This document shows positions 47,190 to 60,009 of a stretch of 64,000 nucleotides of DNA, piece after piece; the stretch's first letter is position 1, and each line of letters begins with the position of its first letter. The translations under genes were made by a program, and so were the position numbers. The stretch covers positions 1 to 64,000 of the forward strand of contig CAWZYM010000302.1 of NCBI GenBank assembly GCA_963966185.1. The letters are read 5' to 3'. Source of the DNA: Rhabditoides inermis. Lineage: Eukaryota; Nematoda; Chromadorea; Rhabditida; Rhabditidae. The notes below the pieces were generated by a model, which was not told the DNA's origin, ran no database searches, and was given only the letters and a program-made list of their open reading frames with translations.

Positions 47190-49297
47190 CTCAAATAAAT
47201 TTAATAGAAATTGCAATTATTATTGAGCGTACGAAAAAACTGCTACGCAAAGCGAGAATAAATTTCGCTGTCGAAACATGTCTTGTTAAAAGTCGGAACA
47301 ATGGAACTCCCCAGGAGCTCATTACTTTGCATTCAACCAGAACTAGAGAGCGAAGACACATCGGAATTTTTCAATAATTACTACTTCCAATAATTGAAAA
47401 AGGAAAAGCGCGGCAGATTTCCTTCCGAAATGAAAGACTACAATAATCAGGTGATGTGAGTGTGGCCTTTTTCTCATTTCCCGAGAGGAGGTATTATAAA
47501 CTAGATGATAAATATAGAAGTATCACGTTTGTAACACTTATTCAATCATAAGCCATTTCAGGAAATATAACATATGATTCATTTATGATATGAAAAGAAA
47601 ATAAATCGCCGCGGTGACGGAATGCACTCAACAGTAAAGTATTGTATTGTATCAGTAAGATATTCGGGTATAACCTACAACTTTACCGTCGAAAAACACG
47701 ACAATAAAATTTATCTTTTTTAAACCCATATGCTAAACATAAAAACAATATGTAGACGTTGCGAAGTTTTTACTACGTAGTGAGGAAATCAGCTTTAGAA
47801 ATCATGCCCGCTAGAGGCTAAAGAATAGTACGCATTCGCATTCCAAAACGAAAATTGCTAATTAAAAAAGAATCTAGTATATTAATAAAATAAAACTGCC
47901 TATACTTCACTTTCTTTCACACAAGAGCCCCAGCTATAGTTGCAAGAACGCTTCTATAAATACGATACGATCACTTACACATCTCTTAATGGGCATATAA
48001 ATCATTGGCATTATGTTTTACGTGACTCTCATTGAACTTGTTACTCGTATAAGCACCGTAGTCAACGATAAACAGATCAAAATAGGTGAGTTCGGTACAA
48101 TGTACAGTATATGAATATGAAAAACACTCGGATAGTGCTATCGAAAAAAAGAGAGAAAGTGAGTGATATTGAAACACAAAACACATTCATTGAGTCCACA
48201 TTCACACCGCGTAAAAAGTGATGTCATGCAAACGAAGGTAATCGCAAACAATTCCCTTGCCAACAGAAAAGAGAACGGGAGAATAACGTCAATAACGCGA
48301 CAAAAGACCGAATGAATATGCAAACCAGTGGTTTGGAAAGAGTTGCTCAATCTTATGTCATACTTACTTATGTCAAAATGCGACTTGATTTAATTCATTT
48401 TTTGTGATTTTGAGACGCGAGGGAATGAAACTACATAAAAACCACAGAGAGACAAAAGACATATTAGTTATCAGTGTCATTGTCACTGATATCAGAGAAG
48501 CCTACGATCTTACGAACAGCTAACAACAAAGACCGTACTGCAGAGAAGTGTGCAAAGGTGGGACAAATATAATAGTGTGTTGTTGGTATAGTGGAGTAGA
48601 GATGGAGGTGAAATCATGATAAAAATAAGAACGAAGACGGTGAGATCAAAACAACTACAGATACGAACAATGAATACTACGCAGTTCGCATAAAGATGAT
48701 TAGAAAAGAGATATTATTCCACACTCTGATGTGTTATTGTTATACAAAAGTCGTCAAGGAATAAATCCTCTCAACAAGAATCTTGTGACATATCAACACG
48801 TATTAACTTGGAACAGGGATTTCTTTCCTATTACTACATACTCGCACGAACAAATGTGACGATACGCACACACAGCTCAATTCAAATCGAGATCCAAATC
48901 AGCCGACACACACAACCACTCTGCGTCTCTGGCCCCCACTCTGGACAGTGACGTCATGTCCTCATTCGAACAAGGGAGAGACGGTAGAATGGGTGGGGAC
49001 TGTGCAAAACGTCAATTCGCATAAGAAAGAGTGACACGGGCGGGAAGAAAGGCGAATTGTAAAAGTAGCGATGGGATGAGAAGGAAGGAGATGACGACAA
49101 GACGACCTTCCGAAATTGGCAACACTCAATAGACAGCGACTATCCCCATTACACATTCTTGCATGAGTGTGTAACGATAGTGTAACCCGGAACATTCATA
49201 ACTATGTTCATCCCTCATAAATAATAAATACGTATATGCACGTTACCATTCGAACTTAAGGTGGAGAAAAAAAAAGAAGAATCGGTGAGAAGAAGAA

Positions 49298-49367
<70 letters not shown>

Positions 49368-49953
49368 CATGTGTCGACAACACACAATCACAAGATGCCA
49401 GCATATGCATTTGCGGATCCGTGACCATGATCTCTCTCTCTCTTTCTCTCTTTCTCTCTTTCTCTCTCTCTCTTTCTCTTTATTTTCTCAAAAAGACACA
49501 AGACGATTTGTGAACTAATCACATAAACTCACATCAATTTATAATGAAGTAATGGTATTCTGAAAATAATAGTAGAATTGAACTCGCAGCGAGTTTGCAT
49601 TTATAATGTTGATATAGTCACGTTATGAAATCATCAATTGCGATAATTGAAGGATGACAAACGAAGGTAGAGATAGCGTCTTAGTGTTAGCCACAACACA
49701 CCGATAACCTTCATGGAAGCGCAGTCTTCTCTTGTAATCCTTCGAGAATCCATGGGAGACATGACATCACTCGCGCAGGCCCTCAGGCCATTGCCTCGGG
49801 CCATTTCGACACACACCACATCCGGAGCGTAATATGCACGCAAATTGCAACAGAGAGGTATGGAGAGAATGGATTCATAGTAGACTGACATCAGTGAGAG
49901 ACCAGAGACCGATGCTGGTAACAAGTTATGAGTGGAATCATGAGTAGTGAGAG

Positions 49954-50000
<47 letters not shown>

Positions 50001-51707
50001 TAGGCTGCAATGACGCGATCGCTAATCTGCGATTCCGAACATAAATAACACTGCACCCATGTTATAAAAATACGTGTGATATGTGCGAGGTGATGTCATT
50101 TCGAAGCCGTGCCCAGAGAATACAATCGAGAGTGTACAATTGACAGATGGCTAGTCATAATGCCGCCAGAAAATTCACAGATAAACCGTGATAAGGAGAT
50201 TTAGTGCGTCGAAATTGCGAGACGATCAGTGATGCGCAGACATTTGAAATACTGTGTTGAAACCAAACCGAGCAACAATGGCAGTTGAAATAGAGCAGAT
50301 GGCATCACTGCACCCTAGTTGAGAACGCGAGACAGGTTGCGAAATCGATCGATACGCGTGAGAGAGAGGGTGGTATGACATCACTCAATGGTCAAGTGAC
50401 TCACCTGAAGGGACGAGAGAGGACGAACATCCTATCGGAGCAGTGCAAATGTGTCGGCTGCGGTGGCGGGCAGTGTGTCCACTCAGCGCCCGAATGAGAA
50501 CAGCTATCTCTCGGCCCCTCCACTGTCTCGCCTCTCCACCCAACTGCACACTCTCTCGCCGCCGCATCCCGTCTGGCCCTCTCTCATTTCACACTCTCTC
50601 GCAAATGCGCGTCGTCTGCGCACTCTCTCCCCACACGTCACTCCAGCTGACTGCGGTTATCGATTGATCTCTCTCTCTTTCCAGGTGCATGTGGTGTATT
50701 TCTGTTTATCTGACCGGATTTCTGCAGGTGAGACGGTGGGGATGAAGTCACCCTCTCGTCTTATCTATTCGATAATATGATGGCTATGAAATAGCGATAA
50801 CAAGGCATATTGCGAAAGAGAGGACACTGCTTTTTGGGTGTCCATTCCCGCAAAGAGCGCGTTCATCGGGTTTCGAAACACACAATCTCTCTCTCTCCTC
50901 TTTTTTATTGCCATCTGCAAATTATGCGTCACACGAACAGAAACATAATTTCAGGACAGAAGAGAGGAGAGAGAGAGAAAGAGACGATTTATTTGCATTC
51001 TGACGAAATTCGTTCTCTTCTCGTTTCTTCTCATTCACTGTCAGTCAACACATGGGCTCTGAGAGAGAGAAAGAGATTGAGAGAGAGAGAGAGAGATAAC
51101 TACTGGTGTAATGCATGGGATATATCCAAATTGCGGGATGATTCGTATTAGAAAAACGAACGAGTGTACAGTGCTCTCTCTATCTGATTTTTTGCCCGCT
51201 TGCGTTAGAGACGTCACAGACATCCTAATTCGATCATGACGTGTCAAGTATATAGGGAGAACCCTAATGGGCTCTTCCGAGGCCACTGTATTGCAAAACA
51301 ACTTCTACTCATCAACGTCACGAATCGCCCTGAGTGATTCACTAATTCAAACGTTCGATAACTGTCCCACAAACCGAGCACCAGATAGAAAAACAACTGT
51401 TCACGGTTTTAGAATTACCATATTGATTCACTAATGACTAATGTAACGATATATATTCACAAATGCCGAGATATTATCAATTACTAAATGTTAATATTTA
51501 TTGTACTTTTCGAAATTCCGGATTACGATAGTGAACACTGAACATACTTTAATATTTTCGCACTGATTGTTGAGTGATCCTGCTTCGAGGCTCGGAAAAT
51601 CACTAGCTTAGAGGATTAGCTCAGTGCTCATTCCAACAGAGAGACAACTGAAATTTTTACGACTGATAAAGCATTTATACCAGTGCATGTTATTAACTTG
51701 TGGCGTC
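47190..51707. other. 4.5 kb between the VHP-1 type and purple acid phosphatase genes
   Basis: No coding gene found. It contains GA runs (49301-49364, 49957-49998) and CT runs (49431-49476), and is the likely promoter and 5' leader region of the VHP-1 type gene. A good donor (CTTCAG|GTGAGT, minus strand, exon end 50405) could close a non-coding 5' exon of that gene; an ATG just before it would not be in frame with the coding exon at 47186. Confidence 0.4.
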
Positions 51708-51818
51708 TCACATGCCTCCCTCCATGAAACGAACGAGACCACCCGGTCGGAAGCCAGCGTCCTTCGTCAACCAGAACTTATCCTAAAATAGCATATTGAT
51801 CTTACTTTTCCCTCCCTC

Positions 51819-51867
<49 letters not shown>

Positions 51868-53005
51868 CTCCCTCTCGTGCCTTCATGTCCAGCATATCCA
51901 GAGTGGAGTTTGTGTCGACGAATTTCTGATGGATTTCCGTGTTCGACATCAGATGAACAATGTTGAATCCGAATTTTTTCAGTCTGAATGTCGGAATGAG
52001 CTTTCGAGCGTGATACTGACTGTGTCACCTCTTGGCGCTGTACGGTGCTGGGATCATCTTCTTCTGGCCCTCGTGCGAGTGACAGCCCTGAACACAGTGG
52101 TTTCATTAAAAAAGCCGAATGCCCGAATGTCTTCGAACTACTATCGAATAATCTCGATACTCCCGAACACTTCCAAATTCTTTGATCCCTTTTTGAAACA
52201 CTTCGCAATCGCTTTCGAACAGACCGCAACTTATAGAAAACGGTTCTCCAAGCTATGGCTATTTTTTCCTATTGACAAGATCAGTTGAAGATACTAACAG
52301 CGGCTCCAGTGACAGTGTACACAGGCGTCGGCGCGTTGTGGTAGTTCTGAGGATCGTCCTGAAATAAGTTAATGTTGTAAAATTCAAAATATAGTATTTC
52401 GTGGTTCGCTCGGGATTTTGTAATTGAATACACTCACCTGAATATAGGGGGTGTTGTTGTAAACAGGATAGAGACGCTCGTAGGTGTGACGATGACCAGA
52501 GTACACAAGGTCGGCTCCTGGACGGAAACCCTTTCTTTCTCCCTACATCTCTCTCTCTCTCTCTCTCTCTCGCTCTCTCCCCCCCACTCTCTCCCTCCCT
52601 CTCTTACCAAATATGTTGAAAGGTTTCTCGAGTCCCGGCATACCGTCCAAACCATAGCGCAACTGAAACAGTTGTTGTTATGTTTACAAATGAAATATGA
52701 AACCAATACAATACGTTTCACAAGTAGCACGGAAGAACACGCTGAGTGAGGAAAATACACAATACACGTAGCTCCTAAATCAACGCTAGTAATTCCTCGA
52801 TAGTCTCCCACAACAGTCTCATTATTATTATTAGTATTATTCCTTCCTGTCTTACATCGCGCGGTCAGATCGTAATGATATTTGATTGAGTCTGCCACTC
52901 ACAATGATGTTCTCCCAGTCGTTGCAGTAGGTGGAGTTGTGGTCGGAGCAGTACAGGGGACGGTGCAGCATCACGATCAGCCACGGCTTCACCACCTGGG
53001 ATGGG

Positions 53006-53074
<69 letters not shown>

Positions 53075-55268
53075 CACCCACATTCTTCATCGTCTTCACC
53101 AGCCAGTTGAACTGTGTCTGTGTATCGGCTGTCCGGTTGAATCCATAGTACTCAGACGAGAGGCCGATGATTTGAGCCGGTCCGAGAGTGATGCTAAAAC
53201 ATGCACGCTTCACTTTTACATCTCAATTTCTCGATTCATCCTTCCGTTTTGAGACACTACCTTGAAACCAGTTTAATTTACTTTTTTAGACTACATAACA
53301 TAACTATTGAGACATGAGAGAGTTCTTTGGATTGAAATCTGACCTCCAGAATTGGTTGTCCGAGTTCACTCCATTTGGAGGCATCGTGTAGCGCTCTCGA
53401 TAGTGGAGAAAATTCTAAGAGAGCAGCCAGTCTTTTCCTCTCCTTTCTTCCTCTCCTTCTCTCTCTCCCTCTCTTTCTCTCCCTCCTTCTCTCTTCCCCT
53501 ACTCTCCTTTCCAGCGTCTCTCTCTCTCTCCTGTTTTTATGTTGTGTTCACTCAATATCAGTAGCTTCTCTCTTCTCCTCTCTCCCTCTCCTCTGTCTCT
53601 TACCTGATTGATCTCATGGTTTCCTGCAAGCACCATGTACGGTACGCGCGTTGAGATGTCCTGAAAAAACATTGTTGCAACGCAATGATATCCGTAACTA
53701 TTTGGAGTACTATTCACAGTACCTGCATGTCGTTCATGAATTCGTCTCCTCGATTGCCGTTGTGACTGTCCAAATCATAAGCGATGTCGCCTGAAAGAGA
53801 ATCTCTCTCTCTCTCTCTCTCTCTCCTCTCTCTACTCTTCTTTTCCTTCTCTCCTTCTCCCTCTCCGCACCCTCTCCTTCTCTCTCACCAATGTGGAATA
53901 CGATGTCAATATCTCCGTTCAGTGTGAGTTGCTTGAGTGCTGGGATGGTGACGTTGTCTTGCTGAAAATTGATTTGTATGGATATTGATTGCAGGAGAGT
54001 CCACCCACCTTCTGTCCCATATCGCCGAATACTGCGATTTTCACGTCCTGAAATAATAAAAAAAGTGTTTTTGTTGGTTTTGAATGAAAATACATGAGGA
54101 ACAGCCTTATAACATTTTGTTTACATAACACATTTCAAGGATTCCCTTTTCCAATCAAGCGAAAACAGCTATACATTAGTCATTAGATACCTGCGAAGTG
54201 TCTCCGAGTGCTCTGAACTTGTATATGGGCGACCAGAGCCCGTCGCCTCCAACCTGGTAGTCTGAAACGAAGCAATTTCATTTAATGACAACGAGTTTTG
54301 TACGCATATACAAATGTTTCTGAAGTGTGTGTTTAAATTTTGTTGATCATGATTTATCATATTTCTCATTAACAGAAGTAAAAAAAGGTTCAGCTCGTCT
54401 CCCGGTCTCAAACTGAACGTTAATCAGAACAATTATCATGCACGCATTGGAATGTGTCTTTCGAACGCACGGTATGTTGAGTCGACTTTGAGCTTCATCA
54501 TGATCGCCCTGTGGGTGTGGCGAGTGACGCTCGCGCTGCCCCCGTCGGTCCACGACCTGAAGGATTAGGTGATTAGAAGAACAGATTTATACAGTTGAGC
54601 AGGTGTGATTGATACAAGAACAAAGCAGATTGAGTTTAGAAGGACATGTTCTTACGATCACCTCCTCGTGGCGGGTATCTCTGTAGTCAGCTCGTACGAC
54701 TTGGGACCGAACCGCACCGATGCAGACGAGGCTGCAAGATGTAGAGAGTATAGATGTATACTTGTCCCTCCCTCACTCACTCTCATTCTTCGTCTGCCAC
54801 GTGACGATCATTTCCCCAGAGCGGGCATAAGAGAGGTGGATCTAAAGTAGTATACCTTTAATCCCAATAATATTGTATTCATTTATCAATCATAAAAAAA
54901 ATCAATAACAAAAAATCTCATTCTTTTTTTTAAATCTCACTCATTCACAAACACTCGGCTTATTAGAGAGGAAGTGAAAACCGTGACAGGCTAAATTGAA
55001 TACTGTCAGGCCCCAGGCTCTATGTAATAATGTAATCATTCATTCGACTTTCCGTAGAAAAAATACTTAAGTACGATGAAGTTTATTGTTGAAACATCAA
55101 ATGGATATCTAACCTGTTCAGGAGTGTTGAGCACTGGTGTTGTCTGAAAAAAATACACATTTTGTGTGAAGTGCTAAACTTACAACAAATTAAACACGAT
55201 ACAAGACTCACGGATGTAGTGGTGGTCTGGCAAGCAGCCAGGCCAACCAGGAAGAGTAGCAGCAGCAT
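51708..55268 (-). CDS. Secreted purple acid phosphatase
   Basis: Nineteen phase-consistent exons, 439 residues: 55268-55212, 55143-55114, 54841-54781, 54731-54662, 54556-54471, 54261-54191, 54047-54009, 53961-53889, 53790-53723, 53660-53604, 53414-53344, 53193-53082, 52995-52903, 52662-52608, 52517-52438, 52358-52299, 52087-52029, 51983-51881, 51782-51708. A signal peptide (MLLLLFLVGLAACQ) is followed by the N-terminal fibronectin-like domain (MIVTWQT, VRFGPKSYEL) and the metallophosphatase domain. Motifs GDMG, GDIAYD, GNHE, LHRPLYC and GHRHTYER supply the binuclear-metal ligands, the Tyr in AYD being the purple charge-transfer ligand. The C-terminal domain is typical of the animal members. 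It hydrolyses phosphate esters at acid pH in lysosomal or extracellular space. The intron between exons 18 and 19 begins with GC (AAG|GCACGA) and contains a long CT/GA tract. CACAG sits one base before the ATG, possibly an SL acceptor. Confidence 0.95.
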
Positions 55269-55595
55269 TCTGTGAGCAATGACTTGACTTCATAAATCAG
55301 AATGATTACATTTATATACGCGCGCCGGCAATTCGTGGCAGTCGAACGGCTGATAATTCCAAGAAGGAAGGGACTGTTGTTGGAAAGTGCTCCGATAAGA
55401 CCCCATATCTTTCAAACCAGCTCACTCAGAGCGCCTTTCCAGGTCAGACACCTATCGTGTCACCGCATTCTTTTTTCCGTTAGCCGTTGGACTCAATTTT
55501 ATCTCCGCAATTGACAAGAGAAATTTGTACCCGGATTTCACGAGATCTTGCAGCTGCGATAAAGCTGACACGTGAACATCTCATAAAGCGCTTAA

Positions 55596-56061
55596 AGGAA
55601 TGTACCACTCTGAATTTCGTGTGTAAACTACGACTACCACGTAAAAGAACATGATAATACAATCACTTTTATTGATAAACTATATGCTGAAAATGAAGAT
55701 AAGGTGTTGAAAACGCATCGCGAAGTTGTGAGTTCCGTAGTGAGAAATAACGAAGTATGCCGTAGATGCACTACGCACACTTCTAAGACCAGAAATTTGT
55801 ATGCTCATATGACCATCAATGATAATCATATGTGCATATACACACAATAACATATGAAACAATTCATTAAGTAGTCTGCTTTGTGCGTACGGAATGTTCT
55901 ACGGCACATTCCGGTATTTCTCACTACGAAATACGCGGTGCGTTTTCAACACCTAATTTTCATTTTCAGCATATAGTTTATTTATGAAAAGTGATTGTAT
56001 TTTCATGTTCTTTCACGTGGTAGTCATAGTTTACATACGAAATTCAGAGTGGTACATTCCT
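55596..56061. mobile_element. Foldback MITE with TTAA target duplication (466 bp)
   Basis: TTAA (55592-55595), then AGGAATGTACCACTCTGAATTT, with its inverse ending AATTCAGAGTGGTACATTCCT at 56061, then TTAA (56062-56065). The arms are about 180-230 bp and moderately diverged. TTAA duplication is characteristic of piggyBac-type transposition. Confidence 0.85.
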
Positions 56062-56065
56062 TTAA

Positions 56066-56315
56066 AGAAGAACTCCGGGGAAAATAGAAACACCTATCAG
56101 TAAGGGCAAAACGATACTTCGGAACACGATTATGGCAATAAAAACTCTGAGTGGCTGAAATAATTATAACGATTTCTTCGTCCAAATAGCCTAAGTGGAC
56201 GAGGGCGGAGCCTCAGACTGCTGCCCGTCGCAGCCGTACTCGCGGGCTCCCGCCAAAATCTGGTTCCGGGCGCGCAAATGTTTTGGGCGGGTGACTCTTT
56301 CCCCGGAGTTCTTCT
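56066..56315. mobile_element. Second TTAA MITE, abutting the first (250 bp)
   Basis: AGAAGAACTCCGGGGAAA at the left and its inverse at the right (ending GGAGTTCTTCT), flanked by TTAA at 56062-56065 and 56316-56319. The left TTAA is the right TTAA of the neighbouring MITE. The inside is GC-rich and differs from the first element. Confidence 0.8.
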
Positions 56316-56345
56316 TTAACTATGAAATGTCATGCAGTGTACTTG

Positions 56346-56411
56346 CCGGGGGCGCGGCTCAGTGGATGGAGCATTCGTCTCTCATTCTCACGGTCACTGG
56401 ACTGACCCCCT
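56346..56411 (+). other. tRNA-like sequence next to MITEs
   Basis: GGGGGCGCGGCTCAGTGGAT resembles the 5' half of a tRNA with box A, and GGTCACTGGACTGACCCCC a degenerate T arm and acceptor. No credible anticodon arm. Likely a tRNA-derived SINE fragment. Confidence 0.35.
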
Positions 56412-57052
56412 TGGAGTCAACCATTCCTGCAAAATTCACACCACCTGTGTGATGTGGTAATCTACTCTCATGGCAGTCAGATTGCGTCACAGATACATCC
56501 ATGGACGGAATTCACGCCCCTAAACCTAACCTCCCTTTGAGGACGTCGTCGTAATCCAAGAACCCCATTCATCTTCCCTCTTCTCCGTGATGATTTCACA
56601 GATATCAACCGACAAGAAGTATATGGAACAATATTTTTCACACAAATCAAATATTCACAACATCTTCGTTCACATTTAGTGTGTAGAAAACCGCGTAGTG
56701 GGGGGAATCTCACTGTGTAGCATACGGTAAATAGAACGAACATAAATCTCTGAATGATACAAATGAAACTGTAGTTCAAAAAGGTGCGAGGTGAGATACC
56801 GGTAATATATGCATGCTGAGTGGAGGAGAAATGATCACAAAACAAGAGAGACAAAAATCAAAAACAAAAACAGAGAATAAAATACAAAATGCTGCGATAT
56901 ATGATACACGCCTGGCTACCACTAAGCTCTCATCACACACCAAAACACATAACACGAGAGTAGAGAGAGAGAGACTTGTACCGCGAACACCGTAGAAGAC
57001 CCATGTGTGTGTCAAAATATTATAGAAAGGGCGTTGCCGGGGTGGGCGTGGC

Positions 57053-59977
57053 CTACACCATCAGCCCCTGTTGTCGGTTGAGTGAGGGGCTTCTGTCCGA
57101 CCGCTGTCTCGACTCGCTTCTGTTCCTCCGACTCCGCGACCGCGACTTGGACTTGGACTTGTACCGCCGTCGAGGCTGGATCAGTGGCTCGCCGTCCCTG
57201 TAACACATAGTTAGCTCCGCCCCGCTGACTCCGCCCACCGTTCCCTCTTCCTCTGTCCGATGCGTCCGATGGCGATGGTGGCTCCTCCCCCGTCCTCGTC
57301 TTCCTCGATCACGTCTTCCATAATGTCTTCCTCCTCCTCCTCTCCCTCACTCCCCGTCAGTCTGTCCCGAGATGCGAGGAGGGAAGAATCGCCCACAGAC
57401 TGCATCGACGGCATTGCTGCAAAGCAATGGGATAAGTTGCACATTATATAAGTTTCACACTTGTGATAAAACTGGTATTGATAGTCACTTTATCACACCG
57501 TCTCTGTAAGAATCGGACGAGGTGGTTACTAGGAGCTATGTCGGCGCATACAAGAAATATCGAAGGTCCTCTACAAGATGTATAGGGTCGTTTTTGTCAA
57601 ATATGCAAATTTGGCCCATTAAGGGACCACTACCTCAAATCGGTCAATTTTTGCCAAAACACTTCAAAAAAAAGCTCGTTTGATTCCTTATCAGATTCTA
57701 AGAACTTTTTCATATAAAATGTTTTTCAAAAAAAATAAGTTCAAAAAAGTTATGATCTAAAAAATGAAATATTTACATAATTTCGATTTTTTGAAAATGT
57801 TGCTGACCTGAGAAGCAAGAATAATTAGCACCATTTGAAAGAGCGTGTTTTGTTTGGTCTACATGATTTTTATGAAGAAAATCAATCCTGACATCATCTT
57901 CCATCCAGACGGCTGAAAGTGGTCCGGAAAGCGATTATTCGGCATTTTTCGATTTTTCGCCCTTTGTCACTGCGAAGAAGGAAAAAGCAAATACACCATG
58001 ATAATCTACGCACTTTGTTTAGTATATAAACATGTTTTCATGAAAATCTATCATGACGTCATCTGTCATCTACCATGCCTGCAAACTTGTCCGGACCACT
58101 TTCAACCGTCTGATGGCAGATGACGTCATGATAGATTTTCATGAAAACACGTCCACATACTAAAAAAAAGTGCGTAGATTAACATGGTGTATTTGCTTTT
58201 TGCTTCTTCGCAGTGACACAGGGCGAAAAATCGAAAAACGCCGAATAATCGATGTTTGGACCACTTTCAACCGTCTGGATGGCAGATGACGTCATGATAG
58301 ATTTTCATGAAAACATGTCCATATACTAAACAAAGTGCGTAAACTTATATGGTGTGTTTGCTTTTTGCTTCTTCGCAGTGACACAGGGCGAGAAATCGAA
58401 AAACGCAGAATAATCGCTTTCCGGACCACTTTCAACCGTCTGGATGGAAGATGATGTCAGGATTGATTTTCTTCATAAAAATCATGTAGACCAAACAAAA
58501 CACGCTTTTTTTAACGGTGCTAATTATTCTTGCTTCTCAGGTCAGCAACATTTTCAAAAAAATCGAAAATATGCAAATTTTTCATTTTTTTGATCATAAC
58601 TTTTTTGAACTTTTTTTTTCGAAAAACATTTTATATGAAAAAGTTCTTAGAATCTGATAAGAAATCGAACGAGCTCTTATTCAAAGTGTTTTTGCAAAAA
58701 TTGACCGATTTGAGGTAGTGGTCCCTTAATGGGCCAAATTTGCATATTTGACAAAAACGACCCTATACATCTTGTAGAGGACCTCCGATAATCTTTGTAT
58801 GCGCCGGCATAGCTCCTAGTAACCACATGCCCAAAAAGTGTCCGATTCTTACAGAGACGGTGTGTTATAATACTCATGGAACCCCCCGTAAGCAGTAAAA
58901 TAGTTATGAATTCACTAACCCCTTCTAATGGCGGGACTGCCCCTCTGACTGAGCGGGATGTTGTTGCAGTCATCGACACTGCGACCGGAGCCCGGACGGA
59001 GACGACGCCACAGCTACAAACACACAGTCAGCATCCATCGAAGGAATCGATACTCGATTCCCACCGACGCCAGTGTGTCGCTCCTGGTGATTCGATCGAA
59101 GAGCGGACGCCGACTGGCCCCCTCATCCCATAGAGACAGCTGCGACTGCGGCAGAGACTGGGCAGACAGACCGCGCACCTAAAGAGAGGATGGGCGGAGC
59201 TAGAGGGGCGGGGCGTACCTTTGGCGGGGGCGGGGCGACGACGACAGTGACCTCCTCGGCGATTCCATCCAGGAGAGACAGTGAGTCGCCGACCGAGAAA
59301 GAACGCTTCCTGAAAAAAAAGCGATATGTTTCAAGCACACTTTAAATGTTTATAAGGTTGTAACGGGAAGTAATGTGATGTCGCGATACCTTCGATATAC
59401 ACCTTTCTCTCTCTATCTCACCTGGGCACACTGTGTGCGAGTTGTTTGTTGCTGGCGTACTTGCTGGTTGCAGTGGATGAGGAACTGCTCATGTCATTCA
59501 CACAACGGCGCAGCTCGCGACTGGAAACACGTGCAATACAAACTCATTACGACCCGCACTCTCCGTCACCTAACTATATCAAGTGAATCTTATCACATCG
59601 CGAGAGCAAAAGAAGCGACTGATACAAATTGTTGATTTTTGTTTGGTTGGCATGAGCGTGGTGACTGACCTGTTCATGGGCGGAGTTCTACTGGGCGGAG
59701 TCGGGAACGAACTCACGGGAGCAGTGTTGTTGTGCTGAAAAAGATGATTGATTATTCACATTTGACATCTTTCAGGTATGTTGAACTGTGACACGTCTAT
59801 GTATGATTTTTCAAACAGATGACATCAATTTTGAATGAAACGGTGGTCTCAACGGGATGAAGGGAAAGATGGCAAGTCTGTCACCATTCCGTGTCCATTG
59901 TGACTGTAGTACTGCGAGACGACCAGACTCAACGCGTCGTTGTCGGGAAGAGACGTGGATCTGGAGGAACGGTCAGT

Positions 59978-60009
<32 letters not shown>

